Below, one piece after another: positions 52,003-61,343 of a stretch of 64,000 nt of DNA. The notes under the pieces were generated by a model. It did not search any database. It saw nothing but the letters and a program-made list of their open reading frames with translations, and was not told the origin of the DNA. This DNA is from Colwellia sp. Lineage in GTDB: Bacteria; Pseudomonadota; Gammaproteobacteria; Enterobacterales; Alteromonadaceae. How positions within the stretch are numbered: position 1 is the first letter of the stretch; each line of letters begins with the position of its first letter. The stretch lies in NCBI GenBank assembly GCA_013215655.1, contig JABSOX010000019.1, forward strand, positions 1 through 64,000, in the 5' to 3' direction. The position numbers and the translations under genes were made by a program.

Positions 52003-53292
52003 ATGTTAAAAGAAATTAATTTTAAAGTAGTATTTTATGGTTTGTTGCTCAGTATCATTTTGACCGCCTGTATCAATACCAATGAACAAAAAAATATACT
52101 TAGGGATAAAAGTGAACAAAGGATATTTTCAATCATCGTAATACCGGATACCCAAAATGCTGTTGATTATCGACGACAAAAAGCAATGGGTTTTGCTATT
52201 GATAGCCGTGATGTTTTTATTGAACAAATGACAGATATTGCCAGTAGAGGCATGAATAAAGGTGGTAATTTAGCTTTTGTTACTTCTGTCGGTGATGTGT
52301 GGCAACATCAAACAGAGAACATGGATAAAGTGCACTTAGCAAGAAATTTTCCACAACTCGATGATCCTAAATATAACGATATTATTGAAATCACAAATAA
52401 AACGAAGACTATTGAGATCCCCACAGCCATTAGTGGTTATCAATTATTAAGTAATGCAAATATTCCATTTGGTGTTGTACCTGGGAATCATGATTATGAT
52501 GCTGCATGGTTTGAAAATACTAATAGAGTGCATATCGGTGGTTTAACAAACTTTCTTTCAGCTTTCTCTAGCAACAGTCAATTTTATAAAGACAAGCCTT
52601 GGTATGTTGCTAACTACAATGGGGGAACAAGCAGTGCACAAGTTTTTTATGCTGGTGGCTATAAGTTCCTTCATTTTTCATTAGAAATGCAACCATCAGA
52701 TAATGTCCTTAGTTGGATGCAGACAGTTGTTAATGAAAACCAAGGTTTACCGACAATCATATCGACTCATGATTATTTAAATGTTGCCGGTGAGAGAAAA
52801 TCACATCCAGTATTAGATTTAGCGTTAGCAGAGCCTGATTTTCATAATAGCCCTGAACAGCTTTGGCAAAAGTTTATTCGCAAAAACACTCAAGTATTTA
52901 TGGTGCTTTGTGGACATCAATTAGGACAAACTATGCGTATAGATAATAATGATGCTGGCTACCCTGTTTATCAAATATTGGCTAATTTTCAGGGGCGAGG
53001 ACAAGCTGGCGTTGATGCAGGTCAGCCACTTGAAACTGCCGAACAGCCTTTTGGTATTGGCGATGGTTGGTATCGGGAAATGATTTTTGATTTTACTCAT
53101 GAAAACCCTGTTATTAATGTTTTCACCTACTCAAGCCATTACAAAAGTTATTCAAGTAAATTAAAGCACTATGCTGATTGGTATAAACATATAGAAAATC
53201 CAACGTTGAGTGATACTGAGTTTTATGCGGCTGATGAGTTCACTATTTCATTAAACGGTTTTTATCAGCGTTTCGGTAATCCTGTTCATTGA
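52003..53292 (+). CDS. Lipoprotein metallophosphoesterase
   Basis: About 429 residues; ATG at 52003 is preferred to GTG three codons upstream. The lipobox LLLSIILTAC puts the lipidated cysteine near residue 23. Calcineurin-like motifs follow: VIPDTQNA, SVGDVWQ, PGNHDYDAAW, STHDYLN and CGHQLGQ, giving the full set of metal ligands. It probably hydrolyses phosphate esters at the cell envelope. The DTQ rather than DxH first motif is typical of this subgroup. Confidence 0.85.
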   Translation: MLKEINFKVVFYGLLLSIILTACINTNEQKNILRDKSEQRIFSIIVIPDTQNAVDYRRQKAMGFAIDSRDVFIEQMTDIASRGMNKGGNLAFVTSVGDVWQHQTENMDKVHLARNFPQLDDPKYNDIIEITNKTKTIEIPTAISGYQLLSNANIPFGVVPGNHDYDAAWFENTNRVHIGGLTNFLSAFSSNSQFYKDKPWYVANYNGGTSSAQVFYAGGYKFLHFSLEMQPSDNVLSWMQTVVNENQGLPTIISTHDYLNVAGERKSHPVLDLALAEPDFHNSPEQLWQKFIRKNTQVFMVLCGHQLGQTMRIDNNDAGYPVYQILANFQGRGQAGVDAGQPLETAEQPFGIGDGWYREMIFDFTHENPVINVFTYSSHYKSYSSKLKHYADWYKHIENPTLSDTEFYAADEFTISLNGFYQRFGNPVH

Positions 53293-53393
53293 GATTAATA
53301 AAAGTTAATTTAGGTTAATTTTAAAAACGCCTGTTTAAAGAATTGCTTAACGTGTAATGTGCTGCCTTTATATTTATGGAATGAGAAAACAAC

Positions 53394-53693
53394 ATGGCTT
53401 ATGAAATACTCGTTGGTTTAAACGTTTTAGATGATGACCTTTATTCACAATATCGAGCGGCGATGAAACCTATTCTTAAAAGTTTTGATGGCGGCTTTGG
53501 CTACGATTTTAAAATAGCAGAAGTTTTATTATCTGAAGTTAGCGAGAAAATCAATCGTGTTTTTACGATTCATTTTCCCAATCAAGGGGGTATGGAATCT
53601 TTTTTCGCTGATGAGGAATACCTGAAAGTAAAAGCGCAGTTTTTTATCAAGTCTGTAGGTGATACTACGATTATTTCAAGTTATGAAAAATAG
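53394..53693 (+). CDS. DUF1330-like small protein
   Basis: A 99-residue protein resembling DUF1330 (ferredoxin-like fold): YEILVGLNVLDDDLYSQYRAAMKPILKSFDGGFGYDFKIAEVL, then FTIHFPNQGGMESFFADEEYLKVKAQFF. ATG 53394 follows GAATGAGAAAAC. Function of the family is unknown. A single gene. Confidence 0.75.
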   Translation: MAYEILVGLNVLDDDLYSQYRAAMKPILKSFDGGFGYDFKIAEVLLSEVSEKINRVFTIHFPNQGGMESFFADEEYLKVKAQFFIKSVGDTTIISSYEK

Positions 53694-53833
53694 ATTTAAA
53701 TAGTAAATGGATTTGCTCAACAGAACCTTACATTTGACTTTTTTGTTAGAGGCTAATCAATTTAACCGTTAGTTGTGTTAAGTGGTTAATCTGTTACAGT
53801 GGCTCATTGTAAATCTACCCACGGAGAATATTG

Positions 53834-53869
53834 ATGATTGTAATGAATACCCTCCGGGCACTAATTTAA
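53834..53869 (+). CDS. Possible leader peptide upstream of rsgA
   Basis: An 11-codon ORF, MIVMNTLRALI-stop, with a good ribosome site (ACGGAG, 8 bases before ATG), lies about 155 bases upstream of the rsgA-like start. Two hairpins follow it: AAGCG ... CGCTT (53892-53911) and GCCCGG-CTAATTA-CCGGGGC (53938-53957). The order short ORF, stems, gene is that of an attenuated leader; whether it is translated is unknown. Confidence 0.4.
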   Translation: MIVMNTLRALI

Positions 53870-54023
53870 TAGAAACTGTTCGTTTAAAGCTAAGCGATTA
53901 AAACTACGCTTTTAAAAATTACCTTTTCCTATTTATTGCCCGGCTAATTACCGGGGCTTATCTATATCAAAGCCCTTAAAAATATGACGCACATACATCG
54001 GTATGTAAACGTTAGGGTTTATC

Positions 54024-55073
54024 ATGTCACAATCATTTACTTTATCCCAAATGGGGTGGACTGCTTTTTTTCAACAACAACTTTCCCTTGAGCAGTGGGA
54101 AACCCTCAAACTTGGTCGAGTGAGCGCACAACACCGCGGCCACCTTGAAATAATGACCACAACTTCATCAAATATGTCTTTGGCTATTAATAGCGAATCT
54201 TCAACATCAACTGTTGGTGATTGGATATTAATGGATGAGCACAATAGGTATGTGCAAACGCTGGAACGGTTCTCGTTATTTTCTCGTAAATCTGCGGGTA
54301 GTAAAGTTGCTTTACAGCTTATTGCTGCCAATGTGAATACTGCTTTTATTGTCTGTTCACTTGATGGTAATTTCAATTTAAGTCGTATAGAGAGATATTT
54401 AGCTTTAGTGAACAATACAGGTGCTGAAGCTGTCATTGTCTTAACAAAAGCGGATACTTGTGAAAATGTACAAACGTATGTTGAGCAGGTGAGATCACTT
54501 GATACCATGTTAATGGTTGAAGCTGTAGATGCACGAGAAACGTTGAGCATTAAAGCCTTAAAAAACTGGTGTGCCCATGGGCAAACTGTAGTTTTTATTG
54601 GTTCATCTGGCGTTGGTAAATCAACACTCGTAAATACCTTGCTTAATGTTGATACGCAGGTAACTTCGCCATCCCGCGCTGATGATAATCGTGGTCGTCA
54701 TACTACGACCTCACGCTCTTTGCACTTGATACCATCAGGAGGATTATTACTTGATACTCCGGGTATGAGAGAACTGCAACTTGTTGATTGTGAAGACGGT
54801 ATTGAAAGTACCTTTTCAGAAATTGGTGAGTTGGCTGAGCATTGTCAATTTTCAAATTGCCAACATCAAAGTGAACCAGGTTGTGCAGTAAAGGCGGCCA
54901 TTGTTGCTGGTGATGTTGAACAAAGAAGACTAACAAATTACGATAAGCTGTTACGTGAGCAAGCTAGAAATGGTGCAACTCTTGCGGAAACAAGAAGTAA
55001 GGATCGGAATTTAGGTCGATTTTATCGAGATGTTCAGTTAGAAGCTAAACAGCGAAAAGGTAAAACAAGGTAG
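54024..55073 (+). CDS. rsgA: RsgA-type ribosome-dependent GTPase
   Basis: A 349-residue circularly permuted GTPase: OB-fold N-terminus, then G4 TKAD (141-144), G1 GSSGVGKST (193-201), switch segment RGRHTTTSRSL, G3 DTPG (244-247) and a zinc knuckle C274-x4-C279-x-H281-x5-C287. RsgA checks late maturation of the 30S subunit. It is monocistronic, with a long leader and a strong terminator. It may be a paralogue of a housekeeping rsgA that normally lies near orn and psd. Confidence 0.88.
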   Translation: MSQSFTLSQMGWTAFFQQQLSLEQWETLKLGRVSAQHRGHLEIMTTTSSNMSLAINSESSTSTVGDWILMDEHNRYVQTLERFSLFSRKSAGSKVALQLIAANVNTAFIVCSLDGNFNLSRIERYLALVNNTGAEAVIVLTKADTCENVQTYVEQVRSLDTMLMVEAVDARETLSIKALKNWCAHGQTVVFIGSSGVGKSTLVNTLLNVDTQVTSPSRADDNRGRHTTTSRSLHLIPSGGLLLDTPGMRELQLVDCEDGIESTFSEIGELAEHCQFSNCQHQSEPGCAVKAAIVAGDVEQRRLTNYDKLLREQARNGATLAETRSKDRNLGRFYRDVQLEAKQRKGKTR

Positions 55074-55094
55074 AGGTATAGATAATGCATTATG

Positions 55095-55122
55095 AAAAAC
55101 GGCAGCTAATGCTGCCGTTTTT
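55095..55122 (+). terminator. Intrinsic terminator after rsgA
   Basis: AAAAACGGCAGC-TAAT-GCTGCCGTTTTT is a perfect stem with A and T flanks, able to work in both directions between the convergent rsgA and GH97 genes. Confidence 0.88.
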
Positions 55123-55162
55123 ATTTAAATACTAAAAGCGTTTATTTTTGTTCTTAGTTGCA

Positions 55163-57193
55163 TCAGTTTAATGCTTTAAACCGGATAGCAACGCCGCCAC
55201 TGGTAGCTAAAGGAATTGTTAATGAATCAGAAAAACTTACATTTTTATCTTCGATGATCATTTCATATGGGTTATTAATCCATTCAGCATTTTTACCATC
55301 GCGGTATATTTGTGCCTGATATTTTTTATTTTTATCAAGAAAGCTTAATTTAAAAGTTAGTTCCCGTGCATTTTCATCGGTAAGTGCGCCCACATACCAG
55401 TCATCACCATGACGTTCTTGGCGTGCAAAAACAACGTACTCACCAACTTCACCAGCTATCGCTTTACTTTCTTGCCAATCCGTTGGTACATCTTTAATAA
55501 ACTGAAAAGCGGCGAGATTAGCTTGATAATTTTTGGGTAAATCGGCAGCCATTTGAATTGGGCTATATAGCACCACATATAGCGCGAGCTGTTTTGCCAA
55601 GGTTGTTTGTGGACGATTAGTATCAGCGCCTAAGCCATTAAAACCTAGATCAAAAATACCGGGCGTAAAGTCCATCGGGCCTGCCAACATCCGTGTAAAA
55701 GGTAAAATAGTGGTATGTTCAGGAGGATTTGGTGGTGTGCCCCAAGCGTTAAATTCTTGACCACGAGCACCTTCACGAGCAATCCAATTTGGATATGTTC
55801 TACGTAAACCGGTATCTTTGATTGGCTCATGGGTATTAATACTAATTTCATGTTTGGCTGCTTCGGTCACGCTGTGCAGATATTCATTAACCATAAACTG
55901 ACCATCGTGCCATTCTTTGCGAATAATTCCATTTTCATCAATACGCTTGATATCGCCGCCATCGGTAACATAACCTGTTTTTACTTGTGTGACGCCATGT
56001 TGTTCATACAATGCAAAGGCATCACTCATTTGGTTACGATAATTAGTGACATTGCCTGAAGTTTCATGGTGACCAATTAAACGCACGCCCTTTGATGCGC
56101 CATACGTGGTAACTTCTTTTAAATCAAAATCATCATAAGCTTTGGTGAAATTAAAAACATCACCATTGTTGTACCAGTCGCCATCCCAGCCAATATTCCA
56201 ACCTTCTACTAATACACCTGAAAAACTATGCTCTGCGGCAAAATCCATGTATCTTTTAGTTTCGCTAGTCGTTGCGCCGTGGATATCACCGCTGCCCCAA
56301 GTATTGGTATTGATGTGCATACCCCACCAAATACCCACATATTTCCCCGGTTTAACCCAAGATACATCACCTAACTTATTTGGCTCGTTAAGGTTTAAAA
56401 TAAGGTTTGAGTTGAGTAAACCCACCGCATCTTTACTGATTTGAATGGTGCGCCATGGGCTTTTGAAATCTGTTTTTGTCTTAACTAATACACCATCGGA
56501 CCAAGGTGTTAAATCGGCTTTTAATATGCCAGGTCGTTTTTGATTAATAGTCATTGCTGCATAGTCAACTAAAGCGGCTTCATGAATACTAACGTGTGTA
56601 CCTGAGTCTAATTTAAAGGTAAAAGGTGTATGAGCGCGATCAACAGTTTCGACATCCGTTGTATTGTAAACGTATTCGTAGCGGTTCCAGCCCCGTGCTG
56701 GTATCCACCACGCTGTTGCTTGTTTAGGTTTTGCTATGGTGAATTCAGTAAATTCATTGGTTATTTCAACATCTAAAAGCCCTTGTTGTTTGGGTACTTC
56801 ATAACGAAAACCTACGCCATCATTAAATACGCGAAAACGAAGATTAAAGGTATTTGCATTTATTCTGTTTTTTCCAAAAGTGATCAACAACTCATTATGG
56901 TTATCTTGTACTGTTTGTCGTTCTCCCCATGGTAATTGCCATGAATTATTAACGGAGTTTTTTGATAGTGATTGAATTTTGAAGCCATCACCAAAGCTTG
57001 CTACTTTTTTAAAAGCCATACCAAGGCGAGAAGGCATGATGATAGTTTCATTTTCTAAATTTATTTGATAGCTAGGTTTTTGTTCATCATTGATGGTGAC
57101 AACTATTTTTCCATCGGGAGAACTGACTTTTACAGACTGGGCGTTGGTTGCCAAAGAGCATAACAAGGCCACTGATATTATTATTTTTTTCAC
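55163..57193 (-). CDS. GH97-family alpha-glucosidase/alpha-galactosidase (SusB-like)
   Basis: GTG at 57193 is chosen because GGAAG precedes it and it gives a normal signal peptide (KKIIISVALLCSLATNAQ); 676 residues. GH97 features: N-terminal SPDGKIVVTINDEQ sandwich, then a (beta/alpha)8 barrel with YVGIWWGMHI, GVLVEGWNIGWDGDW, IGHHETSGN, INTHEPIKDTGLRRTYPNW and ARGQEFNAWG, where the two glutamates before the C-terminal domain are those of inverting GH97 enzymes. It would release glucose from alpha-glucans in the periplasm, together with the pullulanase encoded just upstream on the same strand. Confidence 0.88.
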   Translation of the reverse strand: MKKIIISVALLCSLATNAQSVKVSSPDGKIVVTINDEQKPSYQINLENETIIMPSRLGMAFKKVASFGDGFKIQSLSKNSVNNSWQLPWGERQTVQDNHNELLITFGKNRINANTFNLRFRVFNDGVGFRYEVPKQQGLLDVEITNEFTEFTIAKPKQATAWWIPARGWNRYEYVYNTTDVETVDRAHTPFTFKLDSGTHVSIHEAALVDYAAMTINQKRPGILKADLTPWSDGVLVKTKTDFKSPWRTIQISKDAVGLLNSNLILNLNEPNKLGDVSWVKPGKYVGIWWGMHINTNTWGSGDIHGATTSETKRYMDFAAEHSFSGVLVEGWNIGWDGDWYNNGDVFNFTKAYDDFDLKEVTTYGASKGVRLIGHHETSGNVTNYRNQMSDAFALYEQHGVTQVKTGYVTDGGDIKRIDENGIIRKEWHDGQFMVNEYLHSVTEAAKHEISINTHEPIKDTGLRRTYPNWIAREGARGQEFNAWGTPPNPPEHTTILPFTRMLAGPMDFTPGIFDLGFNGLGADTNRPQTTLAKQLALYVVLYSPIQMAADLPKNYQANLAAFQFIKDVPTDWQESKAIAGEVGEYVVFARQERHGDDWYVGALTDENARELTFKLSFLDKNKKYQAQIYRDGKNAEWINNPYEMIIEDKNVSFSDSLTIPLATSGGVAIRFKALN

Positions 57194-57287
57194 ATTCACT
57201 TCCAATAAAAGAGCGATTAATAAAATAGCTATTAGCATAAACGACTGGTGGAAATTTATAGAGTGCTTGCATACGTATTCAGCTAAT

Positions 57288-60155
57288 TTATGGCAAGAGC
57301 TGACGATGCTTTACAAAAATAGCGCTTGTTAATGGCGGTATTACAAAACCAACAGGTGTTACCTCGCTAGATTTAACAACATCGTCTACACCTTGACTTT
57401 GTATTGAGTGTAATTGATAGTTTTGGCTGTTTAGATCATTAGAATTAACTACTTTACTTTTTGTGCTGGTATTAAATACCACCAATATCTGACTATAATT
57501 TTTATCTAAAATATTAGCGTCGTCACTATCATCTAGTGTCATCGCAATTAATCCCATTTGTTGTTGTGGTCCGGTATTATGAAATTTTACACGCTTTATG
57601 ATTTCATTAGCGTTAGTTAACCTGAAAAGCGGTGAACTCATTCTTATTTTTATAAACTCTTTAAAAACAGTACTACTAAATTGTATGTCTGCAGAACTAA
57701 CATGATCACGTTGCTGATTTTTATCCAAAATTTCTTTAATTAGTGACCAGTTTGCTTGGTCTTTATCTGCTGGTGGTAAACCAACATTATAGTTATTGTC
57801 TGACATGGTAAAATCGACCTTGTTAAACCAATCACCATAATCATAGCTATCACGTAAAAACGATTTTGAACGTAGTAGTTCTGAGCCCATATGTAAAAAT
57901 GGAATGCCTTGCGCTAATATTGCAAATGATAAACTTTGTAGATGAAACCTGACTCTGTCTGATGTTGATGTATTAAAAGGCAGGCGATATTGATTATTGT
58001 CCCATAAAGTTTGATTATCATGTTTGGACACATAATTGATAGTATCTGCGGGGTCTAATGCATAGCCTGTTGGTTGCTCGCCATAAGGAATATCTTTGCC
58101 TAGAACCTGTTTTCCTTGAGCATTAATTAACGGGAAGTTAGCGAGGTTACCTGCTAAGCCGATACGTAGTTGGTCGGCAAACAGGTAATAACTTTGTAGT
58201 GACTTTACTTGATTAAGCTTTCCATCGCTAAGTTCTTTGTTATTTAGTTCATTGTCATTTAGCTCGTTAGGAAAGGTGACTAAACCATTACCAATACCTT
58301 GGCTTTTTCTGATGTCACTACCTTGAGCACTAAAAGCACCGCCACGCACTGCATCTCGTAATCTATCCGTAAAAGTGCCTATTTGTGTGCCGCCTAGTTC
58401 AAGTTGACTTGCTTGAATAAAGCGTTGATTATTCGCTACTTCTCCAAAATTCCAACCTTCACCATAAAAATAGGTATCGGGGTCTACGGCTTGTACCGCT
58501 TGACGAGCTTTTAGCATGACACTTTTGGGTTGATGCGCCATTAAATCAAAACGAAAACCATCAATTTTGTATTCTTTTGCCCAAACAACTAATGAGTCAG
58601 TCATCAATTTTGCCATCATCACACGTTCTGTCGCGGTATTATCACAACAGGTTGATTGCGATATTGCGCCTGTTATTGGGTCTAAACGGTGATAATAATT
58701 AGGGACAAGTTTATCAAGTACTGCTGTCGGTTTTAGACCCGCTTGATGAGTATGATTATAAACAACATCCATGATCACTCTAAAACCCAAGTTGTGAATA
58801 CTTAGGATCATTTCTCTAAATTCAAGTATACGAGCGCTACCTTCAGGATTTAGTGCGTAACTTCCTTCCGGCACAGTATAGTGAAAGGGATCATATCCCC
58901 AATTATAGTTATCTATTTCACGAAATGATGAGATGACTTGTTGGCGTTGGCTATCATCTTTAGGTAATGATTTTAAGTAAGTATTAATACTTTGTGATTT
59001 GTCTAACTTTTTATCACATAGACTATTTTCTGATAATAAAGAGCATAATTTACTCAGTGGATCGTTAAGGTCTAATATCTTGGCAGCATCTTCATTGACG
59101 GTACCCATATCAAATGTAGGTAATAAATGAATGTTGTTAATTCCTGCTTGTTGCAGCGATTTTAAATGTTTAATCCCTGCACTATTTTTTTCACTAAAAG
59201 CTTTGTATTTTCCACTATGACTTTGCGTTGAAAGAAAAGGGTCGTGAGCGCTAAAATCTCTAATATGGGTTTCATAAAAAATATTGTCTTCAGGATTATC
59301 TATTAAAACATCTTGCTGCTTTTGCCATCCATCCGGTTTTGTTTTGTTATGGTTTAAATCAATAACATGGGAATATGTACTATTGGCTGATAGACTTAAT
59401 GAGTAAGGATCAGTGCTAATAACCTTAAGTACTTTTTGAGCTTGAGGATGATAAATTACAACTTGATATTGGTAATAAATGTCAGCATGGATCAGAGAGA
59501 TATTTGTCGACCAGCTGCCAGTCTTTGTATCTTCACTCATGTCGATTGAGTTTAGATGTTTTTTGTTTGCATTAAAGGTGAGTAAGGTTACTGAAATTGC
59601 CGTGGGCGCCCAAAGTTTAAATTGAATGCTATTTTTTTTAATCGTTGCACCAAAGTCTTTGATTTCATTAGCATCACCAGAGTTTTTTGTATATAAATTA
59701 TCAAGTAGGGCCGCGCTTTGTACATATGATATCTGTTTAGCTACTCTGCTTTCACTAGATGAAACCACATAAAGTTTTGTTTTTAACCACTGCTTAATTT
59801 CACTTCTACTTAAATTAACCTGATATGCCGAGAACCCCTTTAAGTACGTAGGGATACTAGTACTATTTTTATTCTCTTTGGTTGGAGTTAAGATAATAGT
59901 TTTCTTTATATCTTTATATTCAGATATTAATTCATGATGTGAATAACTGTTTTCTTTGGGTAATACTAATAACGTTTGGCTTAGCCAATGGGCAGCAAAA
60001 TTAGTTTCACTTATTTCACTTATTTCACTTATTTTAGTTATTTTAGTTAACGGAGTCTGAGTCGCTCTATTATTGGCAACAAGAAGATCACTTTGACAAG
60101 CTGCCAAGGTGATAATTGATATAGCAAATGAAAATAGCATTATAAAGCGGAACAT
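57288..60155 (-). CDS. pulA: Lipoprotein pullulanase-type alpha-1,6-glucosidase (GH13)
   Basis: A 955-residue lipoprotein (SIITLAAC lipobox). After an N-terminal domain with an ISEISEISE repeat comes a CBM48-type module (IKDFGATIKKNSIQFKLWAPTAISVTLL) and the GH13 barrel: VIMDVVYNHTHQ, DGFRFDLMAHQP (nucleophile D), YFYGEGWNFGE (acid E) and VSKHDNQTLWD (transition-state D), with a DUF3372-like C-terminal sandwich. YGEGW is the pullulanase signature. It debranches alpha-glucans at the cell surface. With the GH97 gene 95 bases downstream it forms a starch-use operon. Confidence 0.9.
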   Translation of the reverse strand: MFRFIMLFSFAISIITLAACQSDLLVANNRATQTPLTKITKISEISEISETNFAAHWLSQTLLVLPKENSYSHHELISEYKDIKKTIILTPTKENKNSTSIPTYLKGFSAYQVNLSRSEIKQWLKTKLYVVSSSESRVAKQISYVQSAALLDNLYTKNSGDANEIKDFGATIKKNSIQFKLWAPTAISVTLLTFNANKKHLNSIDMSEDTKTGSWSTNISLIHADIYYQYQVVIYHPQAQKVLKVISTDPYSLSLSANSTYSHVIDLNHNKTKPDGWQKQQDVLIDNPEDNIFYETHIRDFSAHDPFLSTQSHSGKYKAFSEKNSAGIKHLKSLQQAGINNIHLLPTFDMGTVNEDAAKILDLNDPLSKLCSLLSENSLCDKKLDKSQSINTYLKSLPKDDSQRQQVISSFREIDNYNWGYDPFHYTVPEGSYALNPEGSARILEFREMILSIHNLGFRVIMDVVYNHTHQAGLKPTAVLDKLVPNYYHRLDPITGAISQSTCCDNTATERVMMAKLMTDSLVVWAKEYKIDGFRFDLMAHQPKSVMLKARQAVQAVDPDTYFYGEGWNFGEVANNQRFIQASQLELGGTQIGTFTDRLRDAVRGGAFSAQGSDIRKSQGIGNGLVTFPNELNDNELNNKELSDGKLNQVKSLQSYYLFADQLRIGLAGNLANFPLINAQGKQVLGKDIPYGEQPTGYALDPADTINYVSKHDNQTLWDNNQYRLPFNTSTSDRVRFHLQSLSFAILAQGIPFLHMGSELLRSKSFLRDSYDYGDWFNKVDFTMSDNNYNVGLPPADKDQANWSLIKEILDKNQQRDHVSSADIQFSSTVFKEFIKIRMSSPLFRLTNANEIIKRVKFHNTGPQQQMGLIAMTLDDSDDANILDKNYSQILVVFNTSTKSKVVNSNDLNSQNYQLHSIQSQGVDDVVKSSEVTPVGFVIPPLTSAIFVKHRQLLP

Positions 60156-60296
60156 AAAAACTCAAGTAATTGATAATCAGTATTTATTAATTTACCTAGC
60201 TCTTGAGTATTAGCAAAGCTTCCATTCAAATCTACATACGTATTCATTCTACAAAACGCTCCTTGTTTAAGAATATCGCCCTACTTAATTTATATA

Positions 60297-60563
60297 TATA
60301 CCCGCTTCACTTGAAGATACAGATTTCAGCAAGTCGAGAAAGGGTCAGGTATAAGGCATTGATTGAAGAGAATGGTTATTCCCTTGTCTAAATCAATAAC
60401 GCAGGAGATGACCCTTTATCGGCTTGCCCGAAGGGAGCTAAGCTAGAAAACCAGTCCAGCGTTGCGATACTTGTTAAGGGAATAACCATTAACTTCGTAT
60501 CGCGCCTTGATCTGATTTCCTAGCTTAACTCTGAAACTGCATCTTCAAGTGGAACGGGTATAA
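60297..60563. mobile_element. MITE-like element (TIR TATACCCGCTTCACTTGAAG)
   Basis: The 267-bp segment has 26-bp terminal inverted repeats: TATACCCGCTTCACTTGAAG at the left and the complement of CTTCAAGTGGAACGGGTATA at the right (two mismatches). Inside, AATGGTTATTCCC and GGGAATAACCATT form a second inverted pair. The core ATTGATTGAAGAGAATGGTT ... AAATCAATAACGC is shared with the element at 4871. No coding capacity. Confidence 0.75.
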
Positions 60564-60659
60564 GTCACAAAAAACGCAAAAAACGCAAAATTCGCAAAAT
60601 CCCCAATTTATGCTTAACTTTTATTAGAGATTAGCTCTCATTTTACTCACTTTTATTTT

Positions 60660-61250
60660 GTGAAAACTATGCCTTCAGCTAAAAAATATTTATCGCCTAA
60701 ACAAGTTGCACAGATGTTGATGGTTTCAACTGAAACTATCAGACTCTGGGCTGAAAAAGGAGCGTTAAAGGCGACTACAACGATTGGTGGACATCGCCGT
60801 TTTAAGGTAGAAGATATTCACTCATTTGCCAAAGAGAATGATATAGAGCTTGTTGCTGTAGGTAATGATGATTCACCTTTAAAAATATTAATTGTCGACG
60901 ATGAAGAATCATATGCTCAGATGTTAAAAGAGCTGTTAGTTAATGAGCTTGTTGATGTGCAAATTAAAGTAAGTTTAAACGGCTTTGATGTAGCGACCCA
61001 GCTACTTAGTTTTATGCCTGATATTATTTTACTTGATATAAAAATGCCGCACTTAAATGGTTTCCAAGTATGTAAAAGTATTAAAGCTGGGCAGGGAAAT
61101 CCTTATGCTGATGTGCGAGTTATTGCCATTTCTGGTAATGCCTCAGCACAAGAAAAAAAACAGATTATAAAGTTAGGGGCGGAAGCCTGTTTTGATAAAC
61201 CAATAAAAACCTCTGCACTTTTAAAAATAATAAAAAAGGATATGGCTTAA
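60660..61250 (+). CDS. MerR-type HTH fused to a receiver domain
   Basis: A 196-residue protein starting at GTG. Residues 9-60 are a MerR/excisionase-type winged helix (YLSPKQVAQMLMVSTETIRLWAEKG, GGHRRFKVEDI). Residues 74-195 are a response-regulator receiver: acidic pocket D80-D81-E82, phospho-acceptor D126 in ILLDIKMP, T/S at SGNAS and K180 in CFDKPIK. The DNA-binding domain precedes the receiver, the reverse of the usual order. It is translationally coupled through a tiny ORF to the histidine kinase downstream. Confidence 0.85.
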   Translation: MKTMPSAKKYLSPKQVAQMLMVSTETIRLWAEKGALKATTTIGGHRRFKVEDIHSFAKENDIELVAVGNDDSPLKILIVDDEESYAQMLKELLVNELVDVQIKVSLNGFDVATQLLSFMPDIILLDIKMPHLNGFQVCKSIKAGQGNPYADVRVIAISGNASAQEKKQIIKLGAEACFDKPIKTSALLKIIKKDMA

Positions 61251-61343
61251 ATGGACAATAAGTTAAATCATAATGATTTTCTCAAGCCTATACTCGGAGT
61301 AAGTTATGTTGTAGGTGATACTTTAGGTGATAGTTATGCCTAA
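61251..61343 (+). CDS. 30-codon ORF bridging regulator and kinase genes
   Basis: ATG directly follows the TAA of the regulator gene; the frame encodes 30 residues (MDNKLNHNDFLKPILGVSYV, then VGDTLGDSYA) and stops 5 bases inside the kinase gene. The kinase ribosome site AGGTGA lies within it. It probably couples translation of the two larger genes; a function for the peptide itself is unproven. Confidence 0.35.
   Translation: MDNKLNHNDFLKPILGVSYVVGDTLGDSYA

Noticed and set aside
60001-60050. 9-bp repeat (ACTTATTTC) inside the pullulanase gene
   Set aside because: It simply encodes an ISEISEISE stretch in a surface-exposed linker of the lipoprotein; no separate element.
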